Origin: Mixta intestinalis
Lineage (GTDB): Bacteria; Pseudomonadota; Gammaproteobacteria; Enterobacterales; Enterobacteriaceae
Length of the DNA: 64,000 nt
Direction of reading: 5' to 3'
Assembly (NCBI RefSeq): GCF_009914055.1
Contig: NZ_CP028271.1
Location: forward strand, 4,092,001 to 4,156,000
Positions 42,777 to 51,450 of this stretch are shown in pieces. The notes below the pieces were generated by a model, which was not told the DNA's origin, did no database searches, and saw nothing but the letters and a program-made list of their open reading frames with translations. The position numbers were made by a program, and so were the translations under genes. Position 1 is the first letter of the stretch. The number at the start of each line of letters is the position of its first letter.

Positions 42777-45338
42777 ATGAATCAGAAAATAAAGCTTATA
42801 ATATGCTTGCTGGGGGCTGGCTCAGGAGGCATTACCTTCCCGTTGCTGGCTTCTGATACCTCACTTCCTTCCGGATTTGAGGATATCTTTAATGCTAAGC
42901 AAAATGGCGTATTTAACATTATCTACACCGACATTTCTATTACCTCAATTGCTGTGGAATTTGATAGACGTGAAGTTCGATTACTTGCTCCCTCTGTCAT
43001 TGTCGAACAAATTACCGCTGAGGATATGCCGCCGTTAACGCTGTCAAAGCAGGCGTTGTTAGAAAAGCTCTCTGCCCCTTTGATGCGGGTTGGCAAAGAT
43101 GCCTTCGCCGAGAAAGATATTGTCGCCAGCCTTGATGAATCTGATGCCTCGCTGCGTCTGATTTTTCCCGCCTCCTTCTTTAAAGCTAAAGAAGAGACTT
43201 ATGAGCGTACCTATGTGCCTTATCGTAATCAGGCTGGTTTTGTTCATTCCCATAACCTCAACTATTTATCAGACAGCTATAGCGACAGCCTGAGCGTATC
43301 GGCTGTAGATACGCTTAACCTGACGGGTAACAGCTATATCAAGGGGCTTTGGAGCTACGCTAAAGAGATCAATTTTAATCTTGATGAGCTGGCGCTGAAT
43401 CTTGAGCATAACAACATGCGCTTTAAAGCGGGACGTCAGCGGTTAACCGGGAATCTGGATGACAGCACGCCGTCGATGAATTACAGCTTCTATAATGCCG
43501 TCAGCTATGATGGTGTTTCGTTAGGCTATATGCTAGATGGCTATCTCGATCCGGGCAATGGCGCGGCTACGCCAGTAACGGTCTATTTGCCCCAGGCGGG
43601 AACGGTTGAAATTTACCGCAGCGGACGTCTGATCGATCTCCAGCAGTTCCCTGCCGGGCTGCAACGTTTGAATACCGATTCCTGGCCCAGCGGTGGTTAT
43701 GATGTCACGTTGGTCACCAGGCTGAATAACGGCAGCCAGGAGGAGAAGGTTCAGCCATTTTTTAAACGCAACGGCAGGTTCCGCTCCGGCGACGTAGAAT
43801 ATATGGCTCAGATGGGGCGTTACGATCAACGTCGTGGAGCGCTTACTTCTCGAACCTATCGCGGAGGTTGTACCAGCGGGTGCGATAATTATAAACACGG
43901 TATTGGCGATAATTACTTCGCTAACTTATCGCTGGGTTATACCACCGAGTCTGCCTTCTCTTTCGGGGGCGGAATGTTGATGGATAATGAAACCTTCTAC
44001 GGCAACGCTAGCCTGGATATTCCTGTTAACAGCTGGTTTGCTCAGCGCATATATGCAGATGCCATTTATGGTGACGATGACAGCCGTGGTTATCAGATTG
44101 GTGCGATGAAAAACATTCATCGGTTTGGCCTGAATGTTAGCTATCGTGATAATCGATACCGTGGTGAGGAAAATGAGTTTCGTCGCTTTGGTATTGTACC
44201 CACCTACGATTTTGATTATTTACAGTTTGGGGTTAGTGCCTATTTACCCTGGAACGTGGGATTTGGCGTAACCTATGGGCTAAATACGCTTTATCAGGAC
44301 TATGGACGCCAGCAAAAAACGGAGTTTGAAAGCTGGGATGTCACTCTGAACCGTGATTTTCTTCTTTCCGATATGCTTAATTTACGCGTCGATTTAGGCT
44401 ATCACCGTGGCGTTAATGAATTTACCAGCTTGAATTCCAGCGATAGCTCGACGGAGGATCGTGTATTTGCTCAGTTGACGCTGGGAATACGTGAGCGTAG
44501 TTACAATCATTACCAGTCTTTATATTTACGTTCGCGTATTAATGATGATGGCAGCGATCGGAATATTTATAGTGCCGACTACACACTTGATTTAGATAAC
44601 CCAGAGTTCGATCGCGGCGGAAGATATTCTCTCAATGCCAGCTACGACCGTGGGCCGGGCGAAAGCAATAGCGCCAATGCTGGTATTTCCGTAGATAACC
44701 GCTACGGCTATAATGCCGCAGGCATTACTAAAACTTTTGGTAACAGCAATTACAACCAGCTCTATCTTTCACAGCGTAGCGGATTCGCCATTGGTGATGG
44801 GGAAATTGCCTTTGGACGTACAGGCAATACGGCAGCGTTGATTGTTGATGCCAGTGACTTACCTGAGGATCAATATTTTGAAGTCCGTAACCTTAGCGGC
44901 GAGCCGGTAGTGGTGAAGGGCGGTCAAAAAACGACGATGGGCATCAGCCCTTATCAAAAAGTGACACCAAAAGCTGAACAGATGTTTACTGGTAAGACTG
45001 AGGCTTTTTATAACCTGACGACGCAATCGACGACAACCTGGGCGAGGCCCGGCCAGGTATATAAAGTTAAAGTTTCCGCCACCAAAAATCAGACGGTTAC
45101 AGGGCGTCTTTATTATGACGGTCAGCCTATGGCTAATGCGCGCGTCGTTGGTGGTAATGCGATGTCCGATGAGGAAGGATTGTTTGTCGGTGACTTTACT
45201 TTGAAAACCGATGCCCGTCTGGAATCGTTAACGGTGAATAAAGAAGGGCAGGTTTATATCTGTCCGCTGTTAGAACAAAACGTCCGGGTGACCCAGGGCA
45301 TAATGCAGATTCGTGAGGTTAATTGTGAAATTCAATAA
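42777..45338 (+). CDS. Outer-membrane fimbrial usher, CfaC/TcfC type
   Basis: Outer-membrane pore that assembles and secretes the fimbrial subunits. The 853-residue protein has a signal peptide (cleavage near FPLLA), an N-terminal periplasmic domain, a beta-barrel rich in alternating aromatic residues (about residues 150-680) and C-terminal beta domains (TVTGRLYYDGQPMANARVVG). It resembles ushers of CS1/CFA-I, Cbl and Tcf fimbriae more than FimD. The barrel includes a Cys pair in RGGCTSGCDNYKHG. Its end overlaps the chaperone start. Confidence 0.85.
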   Translation: MNQKIKLIICLLGAGSGGITFPLLASDTSLPSGFEDIFNAKQNGVFNIIYTDISITSIAVEFDRREVRLLAPSVIVEQITAEDMPPLTLSKQALLEKLSAPLMRVGKDAFAEKDIVASLDESDASLRLIFPASFFKAKEETYERTYVPYRNQAGFVHSHNLNYLSDSYSDSLSVSAVDTLNLTGNSYIKGLWSYAKEINFNLDELALNLEHNNMRFKAGRQRLTGNLDDSTPSMNYSFYNAVSYDGVSLGYMLDGYLDPGNGAATPVTVYLPQAGTVEIYRSGRLIDLQQFPAGLQRLNTDSWPSGGYDVTLVTRLNNGSQEEKVQPFFKRNGRFRSGDVEYMAQMGRYDQRRGALTSRTYRGGCTSGCDNYKHGIGDNYFANLSLGYTTESAFSFGGGMLMDNETFYGNASLDIPVNSWFAQRIYADAIYGDDDSRGYQIGAMKNIHRFGLNVSYRDNRYRGEENEFRRFGIVPTYDFDYLQFGVSAYLPWNVGFGVTYGLNTLYQDYGRQQKTEFESWDVTLNRDFLLSDMLNLRVDLGYHRGVNEFTSLNSSDSSTEDRVFAQLTLGIRERSYNHYQSLYLRSRINDDGSDRNIYSADYTLDLDNPEFDRGGRYSLNASYDRGPGESNSANAGISVDNRYGYNAAGITKTFGNSNYNQLYLSQRSGFAIGDGEIAFGRTGNTAALIVDASDLPEDQYFEVRNLSGEPVVVKGGQKTTMGISPYQKVTPKAEQMFTGKTEAFYNLTTQSTTTWARPGQVYKVKVSATKNQTVTGRLYYDGQPMANARVVGGNAMSDEEGLFVGDFTLKTDARLESLTVNKEGQVYICPLLEQNVRVTQGIMQIREVNCEIQ

Positions 45339-46041
45339 AGGATTATGGTGGTCTTTGGGGATGGCGTATCTGCTGGCATCCGGAGCAGCGCAGGCTATTG
45401 AAGTTATTCCTGTGGTGAAGGAAATTAAAGAAGAAACGCCACGCGATAATTACATTATCGTTAAGTCGATTTTCCGTCCTGAAAATAACGTCGATGAAAA
45501 GAAAACCGCTGTTCAGCAGCAATATGAGTTTGTGACGCTGGAGCTGTTTTATGTTCCTCACCCCGGTGACGGTAAAGAAGAGCGCGTTAAGGAACTGGGT
45601 GCGGAAAATCCAACGCTGGTCTTTTCGCCGACCAAACTTGTCGTTCCCTATGGTGAAGAGCGTAAGGTCAGAATTATGCCCTTAAAGCCGGTTACGCATG
45701 AGCAGGTTTACCGTTTACGTGTTCGCCCAGCCTACCCGGAGCAGGCGTTGGATAAAGGAAAAGTTCGCTTTGCTATTGGTTACGATGTGCTACTGCGCTA
45801 TTTGCCTTCTGGCAAGCGTACGCAGGGTATCGCCCTGACCTGCAATAAAGATAAGTGGGTATTAAACGCAACCGGCAATGTGCGTAGCGAATTGCGCAAT
45901 TTAGTGATTGATGGGCGCAAAGTAAAGGGACAGTACAACGTTTATCCTGGAACGGATCGTACGTTAACAGTAGCCAAACAGCTTGCATTTGAACTTCAGG
46001 GTAAGCTGCATAATTATGAAAATTGCCAGCTTAAGGAGTAA
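45325..46041 (+). CDS. Periplasmic fimbrial chaperone, CS1/alpha type
   Basis: Chaperone that folds pilin subunits and hands them to the usher. Translation is placed at GTG 45325 (GAGG 6 nt upstream), giving 238 residues with signal peptide MAYLLASGAAQA. The immunoglobulin-like N-domain has the conserved PTLVFSPTKLVVPYGEERKV strand with basic residues, and LRVRPAYPEQ. The C-domain has a Cys pair (ALTCNKDKWV ... YENCQLKE). An earlier GTG at 45313 is in frame but lacks a ribosome-binding site. Overlaps the usher by 14 nt. Confidence 0.82.
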   Translation: MKFNKGLWWSLGMAYLLASGAAQAIEVIPVVKEIKEETPRDNYIIVKSIFRPENNVDEKKTAVQQQYEFVTLELFYVPHPGDGKEERVKELGAENPTLVFSPTKLVVPYGEERKVRIMPLKPVTHEQVYRLRVRPAYPEQALDKGKVRFAIGYDVLLRYLPSGKRTQGIALTCNKDKWVLNATGNVRSELRNLVIDGRKVKGQYNVYPGTDRTLTVAKQLAFELQGKLHNYENCQLKE

Positions 46042-46045
46042 AGCC

Positions 46046-46945
46046 ATGAGACGGTGGTTAACTTTATCTACTTTACTGTTACCGTTTGGTGTGCTGGCCG
46101 AAGGAGCCATAGTAATCCAACCTAAACTCAGCGGAGAAATACATATTTTTTCTGAGGGTGCGACAGGCGGTGGCGGTAGAGATGTTATGGCTTTTACGCA
46201 GCAGGCAGGTAAAACCCTGACAGTAAGCGTTATGCCGTTGGGCCCGGCAAGCTGTAAAGATGGTAATATCGTGCTGCCGTCGTCGTTGCGTTTACCGATG
46301 ACGCTGGTTGAAAATAATCATAGGTTACGGTGTGGAGAGCCCGTAGTTTTTGAAGGCAATACCGATAATCGCCTGCTTAGGGTAAAAGTTGAGGCAGATT
46401 ATCAACAAAAAAGCCCGATGCTATTATCGGCGCAGGAATATGGTAACCGTGTCCAGATTGGTAGCGTAAGCTTTAATACAGAAGCTAATGAAAGCGCGCA
46501 ATTCCCGCTCTATTTAGATGCCAGTCTGTTGGCCGCAAGTACTGCGCCGGTTTTGAAAGTGGCATTTAACAAGTCTGCGGCCTCATTTGGGCAGGTAAGC
46601 GAAATGCAGGACTATTCGATTACCAGAGAATTGAAAATTACTAAAAAGACGCAGGCGAGTGAGGAATCTTTTCCCTACACGGTGAAATTTGAATCATCAC
46701 AGATTCAAAATGGCCATTATAATTTGCGCTCATCTGTGGCAGAAAAACTTGTTCCTTACCAGATATTGGTTGAAGGGAAAGAAATTTTACCTGACGAGGA
46801 CTACCAGGGACAATTACCGTCAGGCAAGAAAATTTCTCAAACGTTAAACATTGAATTTAAACTTTCAGGGCAAAATTTTAGGGGCATGGCGGCTAAAACG
46901 CGCTTGCTCGATACTATTACCGCAGTAATAACACCGGAAAGTTAA
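46046..46945 (+). CDS. Putative fimbrial tip or minor subunit
   Basis: A 299-residue exported protein from the ATG at 46046 (AAGGAG upstream), with a signal peptide ending GVLAEG. The N-terminal half has a Gly-rich loop (SEGATGGGGRDVMAF) and a Cys pair (GPASCKDGN, HRLRCGEPV). The C-terminal half ends with a pilin-like pattern (RLLDTITAVITPES). A two-domain layout, receptor-binding plus pilin domain, fits a tip adhesin such as CooD/CfaE, though it is shorter than those. I see no specific adhesin motif, so the role is inferred from the operon. Confidence 0.6.
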   Translation: MRRWLTLSTLLLPFGVLAEGAIVIQPKLSGEIHIFSEGATGGGGRDVMAFTQQAGKTLTVSVMPLGPASCKDGNIVLPSSLRLPMTLVENNHRLRCGEPVVFEGNTDNRLLRVKVEADYQQKSPMLLSAQEYGNRVQIGSVSFNTEANESAQFPLYLDASLLAASTAPVLKVAFNKSAASFGQVSEMQDYSITRELKITKKTQASEESFPYTVKFESSQIQNGHYNLRSSVAEKLVPYQILVEGKEILPDEDYQGQLPSGKKISQTLNIEFKLSGQNFRGMAAKTRLLDTITAVITPES

Positions 46946-46957
46946 CAGGAGAACAAT

Positions 46958-47467
46958 ATGAAAAATTTAATTTTGCCGGTATTAATGCTTTTTGCATCGC
47001 TTAATGAAGCGTATGCCGCAGGTGTACCTGCAAAGGTTTCTATTGATGTTAATGCCGAGATTAGTACGGGCGTAAGAGTCTATGTTGATGGCAAGGATGT
47101 AACCAATGGATCGATATCTGTTTCGTTAAAAGATATTAATGGTTATATGGATGGTATTACGCCAGTATTCCATTTTATTGGTAACGCAAGCTCGGTTTCG
47201 TTATCGCTGCAAGAACCCGCTAATAAGAGCCTGGTTTCAGAAAATAACGATCTGATGAGGATGAAGACATCCTGGGTTCGGTCAGATGGTGGTGAGGTCA
47301 CAACTTCATACTCACTACAAAATCAGCCAGTCTACGCTACATTACAGGATGTTCCCGATTTGCAAAAAGGGGTTAAAGTCCGTTTTATCTCCGCAGATCG
47401 TAGTGAAACTTATCCGTTAGGTTCGTACAGCGGAACTTATGAAGTAACGGTTACGCCATCAATCTGA
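46958..47467 (+). CDS. CS1-type fimbrial pilin, third subunit
   Basis: A 169-residue exported pilin-like protein. Its signal peptide (MLFASLNEAYA) precedes VPAKVSIDVNAEISTGVRVY, and it ends with SYSGTYEVTVTPSI. It shares the plan of the subunit at 42238-42753: 'VDGKDV' near residue 45, a VKVRF strand, and a TVTP-I end. The two probably arose by duplication. Last gene of the fimbrial operon, followed by a strong terminator. Confidence 0.72.
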   Translation: MKNLILPVLMLFASLNEAYAAGVPAKVSIDVNAEISTGVRVYVDGKDVTNGSISVSLKDINGYMDGITPVFHFIGNASSVSLSLQEPANKSLVSENNDLMRMKTSWVRSDGGEVTTSYSLQNQPVYATLQDVPDLQKGVKVRFISADRSETYPLGSYSGTYEVTVTPSI

Positions 47468-47491
47468 TGAACTCAGCAGTAAATTTTTGCG

Positions 47492-47523
47492 TTAGGGCAG
47501 AGTAACCCCTGCCCTAATTTTTC
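47492..47523 (+). terminator. Terminator of the CS1-type fimbrial operon
   Basis: Perfect 9-bp stem TTAGGGCAG / CTGCCCTAA with an 8-nt loop, followed by five T, 24 nt after the last pilin gene. Confidence 0.85.
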
Positions 47524-47604
47524 CGAGTGCAGATAAGAAAATATTTACACGACGAAAAAACATTAAGTTTTAAAGTGCTTTAACCGGCGATTATATACAG
47601 CAGC

Positions 47605-47645
47605 AGCCCGGAGCGATTGCCGTCGCTCCGGGCTTGATGATTTTT
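47605..47645. terminator. Inverted repeat between fimbrial operon and glpD
   Basis: A perfect 12-bp stem AGCCCGGAGCGA / TCGCTCCGGGCT with a 6-nt loop, followed on the plus strand by TGATGATTTTT. It lies downstream of the convergent glpD and may terminate both strands, though the minus-strand tail is not T-rich. Confidence 0.65.
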
Positions 47646-47664
47646 CGCTACATGCTGCCCGGTA

Positions 47665-49173
47665 TTAAGAGGCAAGAGATAATGCAGGTTTCCTGCGATG
47701 GGTTTCCAGCCACTGCGCTACCCGCTCTTTCTGGGCATCATTCAGCCACATGCCTGACTTGGTGCGACGCCAGATAGCATCGTCTCGTTCGCGCACCCAT
47801 TCATTTTCTACCAGATAACGTAGCTCGGCCTCATAAAAACCGTGACCAAATTCTTCCCCCAGGTCTGCCAGCGAACTTGCGTTCTGTAAAATTAGTTCGC
47901 TGTTGCTGCCATAGGTACGGGCGTAATGGCGTGCCAGACTTTCACTGATAAAAGGATAGCGGCGACGCAAGCTGGCAGCGTAATCCTCACGCGTTCCGGC
48001 AATATCACCGCCTGGTAATACAGCATTTTTGGTCCATGCCGGACCGGCTTCGGGGTAATATTTTGCCAGCTTGTCGAGTGCGTGTTCAGCCAGTTTACGA
48101 TAGGTGGTCAACTTGCCGCCAAAAACCGACAGCAGCGGCGTTTTGCCTGCATCGTCACGTACATCAAGCGTATAGTCGCGTGTGATGGCCTGCGGTGAAT
48201 CGGATTCATCATCGCATAGTGGACGAACGCCAGAGTAGGTCCATACGATATCCTGTCGTCCCAGCGGCTTTTTAAAATGCGCGTTATAGACCTTCAGCAG
48301 ATAGTCGATCTCGTTATCATCGATTTTAACCTGCTTAGGATCGCCTTTATATTCGACGTCGGTGGTGCCGATAATGGAAAACTCATCCATCCACGGAATG
48401 ACAAACACGATACGGTGATCTTCATTTTGCAGGATATAGGCCTGCTTTTCATTATGTACGCGCGGCACCACAATATGACTGCCTTTAATCAGCCGGATAC
48501 CGTAAGGTGATTTCAGCTTCAGGCCGTCATCAAAGAGCTGTTTTACCCACGGACCGGCAGCGTTGACCAGGCCCTTCGCCCGCCACGTCAGGGTTTTTCC
48601 ACTGTCGATATCTTCCGCTTCCACCATCCACAGCCCATTTTCGCGCCAGGCACGCGTAACACGCGTACGGGTACGAACTTCACCGCCGTGTTTAACCACT
48701 TCCTGTGCGTTCAATACCACCAGGCGTGCATCATCTACCCAGCAGTCGGAATATTCGAATCCGCGCGAAATTTCCTTTTTTAATACCGATTCTGATCCAA
48801 AGCGCACACCCTTACTGCCGGGCAGGCTGGTGCGCTTACCCAGATGATCGTACAGAAACAGCCCGGCCCTGATCATCCAGGCTGGACGTAAATGTGGGCG
48901 GTGCGGCAGGCGAAAGCGCATAGGAAAAGCAATATGCGGCGCCATTCTTAGCAACACTTCACGTTCGGCCAGTGCTTCACTGACCAGGCGGAATTCATAG
49001 TGTTCAAGGTAGCGTAAGCCACCATGGATCAGCTTTGAGCTGGCGGAAGAAGTTGCGCAAGCCAGATCCTGCGCCTCCAGCATCAGCACTGACAGCCCGC
49101 GTCCTGCGGCATCGGCCGCAATACCGGCACCGTTGATACCGCCGCCGATAACGATCAGATCTTTGGTTTCCAC
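47665..49173 (-). CDS. glpD: Aerobic glycerol-3-phosphate dehydrogenase GlpD
   Basis: Membrane-associated FAD enzyme that oxidises glycerol-3-phosphate to dihydroxyacetone phosphate and passes electrons to quinone. The start is GTG at 49173 (GGAGGAGA upstream), giving VETKDLIVIGGGINGAGIAA and 502 residues, in line with E. coli (501). The FAD-binding GGGINGAG is at the N-terminus. Substrate-site stretches LIHGGLRYLEHYEFRLVSE, RLIKGSHIVVPR and VFGGKLTTYRKLAEHAL are intact. The longer frame from 49224 would run through the GlpR operators. Divergent from glpEGR, as in E. coli. Confidence 0.95.
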   Translation of the reverse strand: METKDLIVIGGGINGAGIAADAAGRGLSVLMLEAQDLACATSSASSKLIHGGLRYLEHYEFRLVSEALAEREVLLRMAPHIAFPMRFRLPHRPHLRPAWMIRAGLFLYDHLGKRTSLPGSKGVRFGSESVLKKEISRGFEYSDCWVDDARLVVLNAQEVVKHGGEVRTRTRVTRAWRENGLWMVEAEDIDSGKTLTWRAKGLVNAAGPWVKQLFDDGLKLKSPYGIRLIKGSHIVVPRVHNEKQAYILQNEDHRIVFVIPWMDEFSIIGTTDVEYKGDPKQVKIDDNEIDYLLKVYNAHFKKPLGRQDIVWTYSGVRPLCDDESDSPQAITRDYTLDVRDDAGKTPLLSVFGGKLTTYRKLAEHALDKLAKYYPEAGPAWTKNAVLPGGDIAGTREDYAASLRRRYPFISESLARHYARTYGSNSELILQNASSLADLGEEFGHGFYEAELRYLVENEWVRERDDAIWRRTKSGMWLNDAQKERVAQWLETHRRKPALSLAS

Positions 49174-49185
49174 GTCATCTCCTCC

Positions 49186-49225
49186 GATGTTCGGAATAGT
49201 TCGTCTATGTTCGTTTTCGAGCATT
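49186..49225. promoter_or_regulatory. Tandem GlpR operator sites at the glpD promoter
   Basis: TATGTTCGTTTTCGAGCATT (49206-49225) matches the GlpR consensus WATGTTCGWTWWCGAACATW with one mismatch. A second, weaker site (49186-49205) shares the half-site ATGTTCG. On the minus strand TATAAT (plus 49223-49228) lies at the edge of the good site and can serve as the glpD -10. GlpR, encoded nearby, would repress glpD in the absence of glycerol-3-phosphate. Confidence 0.75.
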
Positions 49226-49450
49226 ATAATAATCGCAAACCAACATTGACGCCAGCGTTAACCCAATAAAAACATCTTTGCGTGATTGAGTTAACATTAT
49301 TGCCCGGCGACAGCAGTAACCCTTTTAGCGGTCTGGTTATTGTGAACGCGCTTCGCGCTACAATAGGGGATGAGCAACGTCGAGCCACCCCAGCGAAGGC
49401 TGTCAGCCGCGTTATTTCACCGTCCTGCTACTGGCTAACTGGAAACCATC

Positions 49451-49768
49451 ATGGAACAATTTGAATGCATCAGCGTCGAAATGGCGCAAAATTATCTGGC
49501 AGAAGACGAAGCGGTACTGGTAGATGTGCGCGATCCGCAAAGTTTTGCTGCGGGACATGCAAAGGGGGCGTTTCATCTGTCGAACGATACGTTAAATCAC
49601 TTTATGCAGCAGACGGATTTCGAAAAGCCGGTACTGGTGATGTGCTATCACGGCAATAGCAGCAAAGGCGCAGCGCAATATCTGATTCACCAGGGCTTCG
49701 AGCAGGTATACAGTATCGATGGTGGCTTTGATGCCTGGCGTATGGCTTACCCGCAGCTGGTAGAGTAA
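49451..49768 (+). CDS. glpE: Thiosulfate sulfurtransferase GlpE (rhodanese)
   Basis: Single-domain rhodanese that transfers sulfane sulfur from thiosulfate to cyanide or, probably physiologically, to thioredoxin. 105 residues, against 108 in E. coli. Motifs: LVDVRDPQSFAAGHAKGAFH and the active-site loop CYHGNSSKGAAQYL, with the nucleophilic cysteine first. First gene of glpEGR. Confidence 0.94.
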   Translation: MEQFECISVEMAQNYLAEDEAVLVDVRDPQSFAAGHAKGAFHLSNDTLNHFMQQTDFEKPVLVMCYHGNSSKGAAQYLIHQGFEQVYSIDGGFDAWRMAYPQLVE

Positions 49769-49801
49769 GCCTTACGCAGGCAATAAACTCAGGGAAGAAA
49801 C

Positions 49802-50626
49802 ATGATACGACTTACTGGATTTGCTAACCCGCGCATGGCGCAGTCGTTTGTGGATTATATGGCTATACGCGGCATACCGCTGTATATGGCACAGGAAGAT
49901 CGGCTGACTCTGTTACTGGAAGATGATACGAAACAGGAGATGGTCGAAAACGAACTTAAACAGTTCCTTAATGATCCACAGCAACCGCGTTACCGGGCGG
50001 CCAGTTGGCAATCCGGTCATATCGATCGTGGATTGCTATGGCAGGGCGAAAGCCTGTTGGCGCTTCTGCGTCAACGCGCCGGGCCGTTCACGATGACGCT
50101 GAGCCTCCTCTGTTGTGTCATTTTTTTTGCCATGTGGCTTTTTGGCGATCTGACTATGCTGGCATGGCTGGGCTGGCGTATGGATGGGGGGCAGTTTTCA
50201 CAGCCGTGGCGCTGGTTTAGTCATATACTGCTGCATCTAACGCTGCTGCATTTGGTGTTTAATCTGCTGTGGTGGTGGTATATCGGCGGCATGATTGAAA
50301 AGCATCTCGGCAGCAGCAAACTGTTGGTTATTACACTGATTTCCGCTCTGCTGGGCGGCTGGTTACAGGCGGAATATAGCGAGATCTCCTTTAGCGGCCT
50401 GACCTGTGTGGTATACACACTGATGGGTTACGCCTGGCTACGCGGCGAGCGTGATACCGAAGGCGATGTATTCCTGCCGCGCGGCCTGATTGTTTTCACC
50501 GTTCTTTGGTTCGCCATCAGCTATTCTGGCATTCTCGGCGCATCGGCAAGCATTGCCTGTATTTTTTGCCTGACTGCGGGTCTGGTAATGGCCTTTATTG
50601 ATACACGCCACCAGCGCTATCGCTGA
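49802..50626 (+). CDS. glpG: GlpG rhomboid, catalytic Ser and His replaced (pseudoprotease)
   Basis: Six-segment inner-membrane protein, 274 residues (276 in E. coli), with the N-terminal cytoplasmic domain (LTGFANPRMAQSFVDYMAIR) and the rhomboid core HLTLLHLVFNLLWWWYIGG. The GLSG active-site motif reads GLTC: residue 201, the catalytic serine of E. coli GlpG, is Thr (codon ACC) and 202 is Cys. The catalytic His254 in ANGAHIAGL is Ile in the ungapped alignment (stretch GASASIACIFCLTAGL). The oxyanion residues His150 and Asn154 remain. The frame is intact and flanked by normal glpE and glpR, so this is not a decayed gene but probably an inactive rhomboid. Proteolysis is not expected; a scaffold role is inference. 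Confidence 0.9.
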   Translation: MIRLTGFANPRMAQSFVDYMAIRGIPLYMAQEDRLTLLLEDDTKQEMVENELKQFLNDPQQPRYRAASWQSGHIDRGLLWQGESLLALLRQRAGPFTMTLSLLCCVIFFAMWLFGDLTMLAWLGWRMDGGQFSQPWRWFSHILLHLTLLHLVFNLLWWWYIGGMIEKHLGSSKLLVITLISALLGGWLQAEYSEISFSGLTCVVYTLMGYAWLRGERDTEGDVFLPRGLIVFTVLWFAISYSGILGASASIACIFCLTAGLVMAFIDTRHQRYR

Positions 50627-50689
50627 CGCCCATTGATATTTACAAGCGGGAATGGCGGCCCGATACCGTATTTATAACAGGAGATTTAT

Positions 50690-51448
50690 GTGAAGCAGAC
50701 GCAACGTCATGACGCTATTATCGATCTGGTTCGGCGTCAGGGTTATGTCAGTACCGAAGAACTGGTGGAGCATTTTGATGTCAGTCCGCAGACTATCCGT
50801 CGCGATCTGAACGATCTGGCGGAACAGAATAAGATTCAACGGCATCACGGTGGCGCAGCGCTGCCTTCCAGCTCAGAAAATACCGCCTGGCAAGATCGCA
50901 AGATGATGTGGTCGGCAGAAAAAGCGCGTATAGCCCAGCGCGTGGCGAGTCAAATTCCCAATGGTGCCACGCTGTTTATTGATATCGGCACCACGCCGGA
51001 AGCCGTGGCTCATGCGCTGATGCATCATAGCGATCTGCGCATTGTCACCAACAACCTCAACGTTGCGACGTTGCTGATGACCAAGCCCGATTTTCGCTTA
51101 ATTATCGCCGGTGGCGAAGTGCGCACGCGCGACGGCGGCATTATGGGCGAAGCGACGCTGGATTTTATCTCACAGTTTCGGCTCGATTACGGCATTCTCG
51201 GCATCAGTGGCATCGATATGGATGGCTCGCTGCTGGAGTTTGACTATCACGAAGTACGCACCAAGCGGGCGATCATCGATAATTCACGCTGCGTCATGCT
51301 GGTAACCGATCATTCTAAATTTGGCCGCAACGCGATGGTGAATCTGGGGAATATGAGCCTGATCGACTATCTGTTTACGAATGAAATGCCGCCCGCCAGC
51401 GTAATGAAAGTGATCGAGCAGCATGAAGTTCATCTGGAGCTGTGCTGA
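50690..51448 (+). CDS. glpR: Glycerol-3-phosphate regulon repressor GlpR (DeoR family)
   Basis: DeoR-type repressor of the glp genes, induced by glycerol-3-phosphate. N-terminal HTH (GYVSTEELVEHFDVSPQTIR) and the wing QRHHGGAALPSS are followed by the sugar-phosphate-binding domain (LFIDIGTTPEAVAHAL; VTNNLNVATLL; LVTDHSKFGRNAMVNLG). Length is 252 residues, as in E. coli. Translation starts at GTG 50690, with AGGAG 6 nt upstream; the overlapping ATG leads straight to a stop. It is convergent with malT, only 2 nt apart. Confidence 0.94.
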   Translation: MKQTQRHDAIIDLVRRQGYVSTEELVEHFDVSPQTIRRDLNDLAEQNKIQRHHGGAALPSSSENTAWQDRKMMWSAEKARIAQRVASQIPNGATLFIDIGTTPEAVAHALMHHSDLRIVTNNLNVATLLMTKPDFRLIIAGGEVRTRDGGIMGEATLDFISQFRLDYGILGISGIDMDGSLLEFDYHEVRTKRAIIDNSRCVMLVTDHSKFGRNAMVNLGNMSLIDYLFTNEMPPASVMKVIEQHEVHLELC

Positions 51449-51450
51449 AA

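Noticed and set aside
49270..49292. CRP-like site (GTGATTGAGTTAAC) upstream of glpE
   Set aside because: Only one half-site fits the TGTGA consensus, and the second half deviates at key bases.
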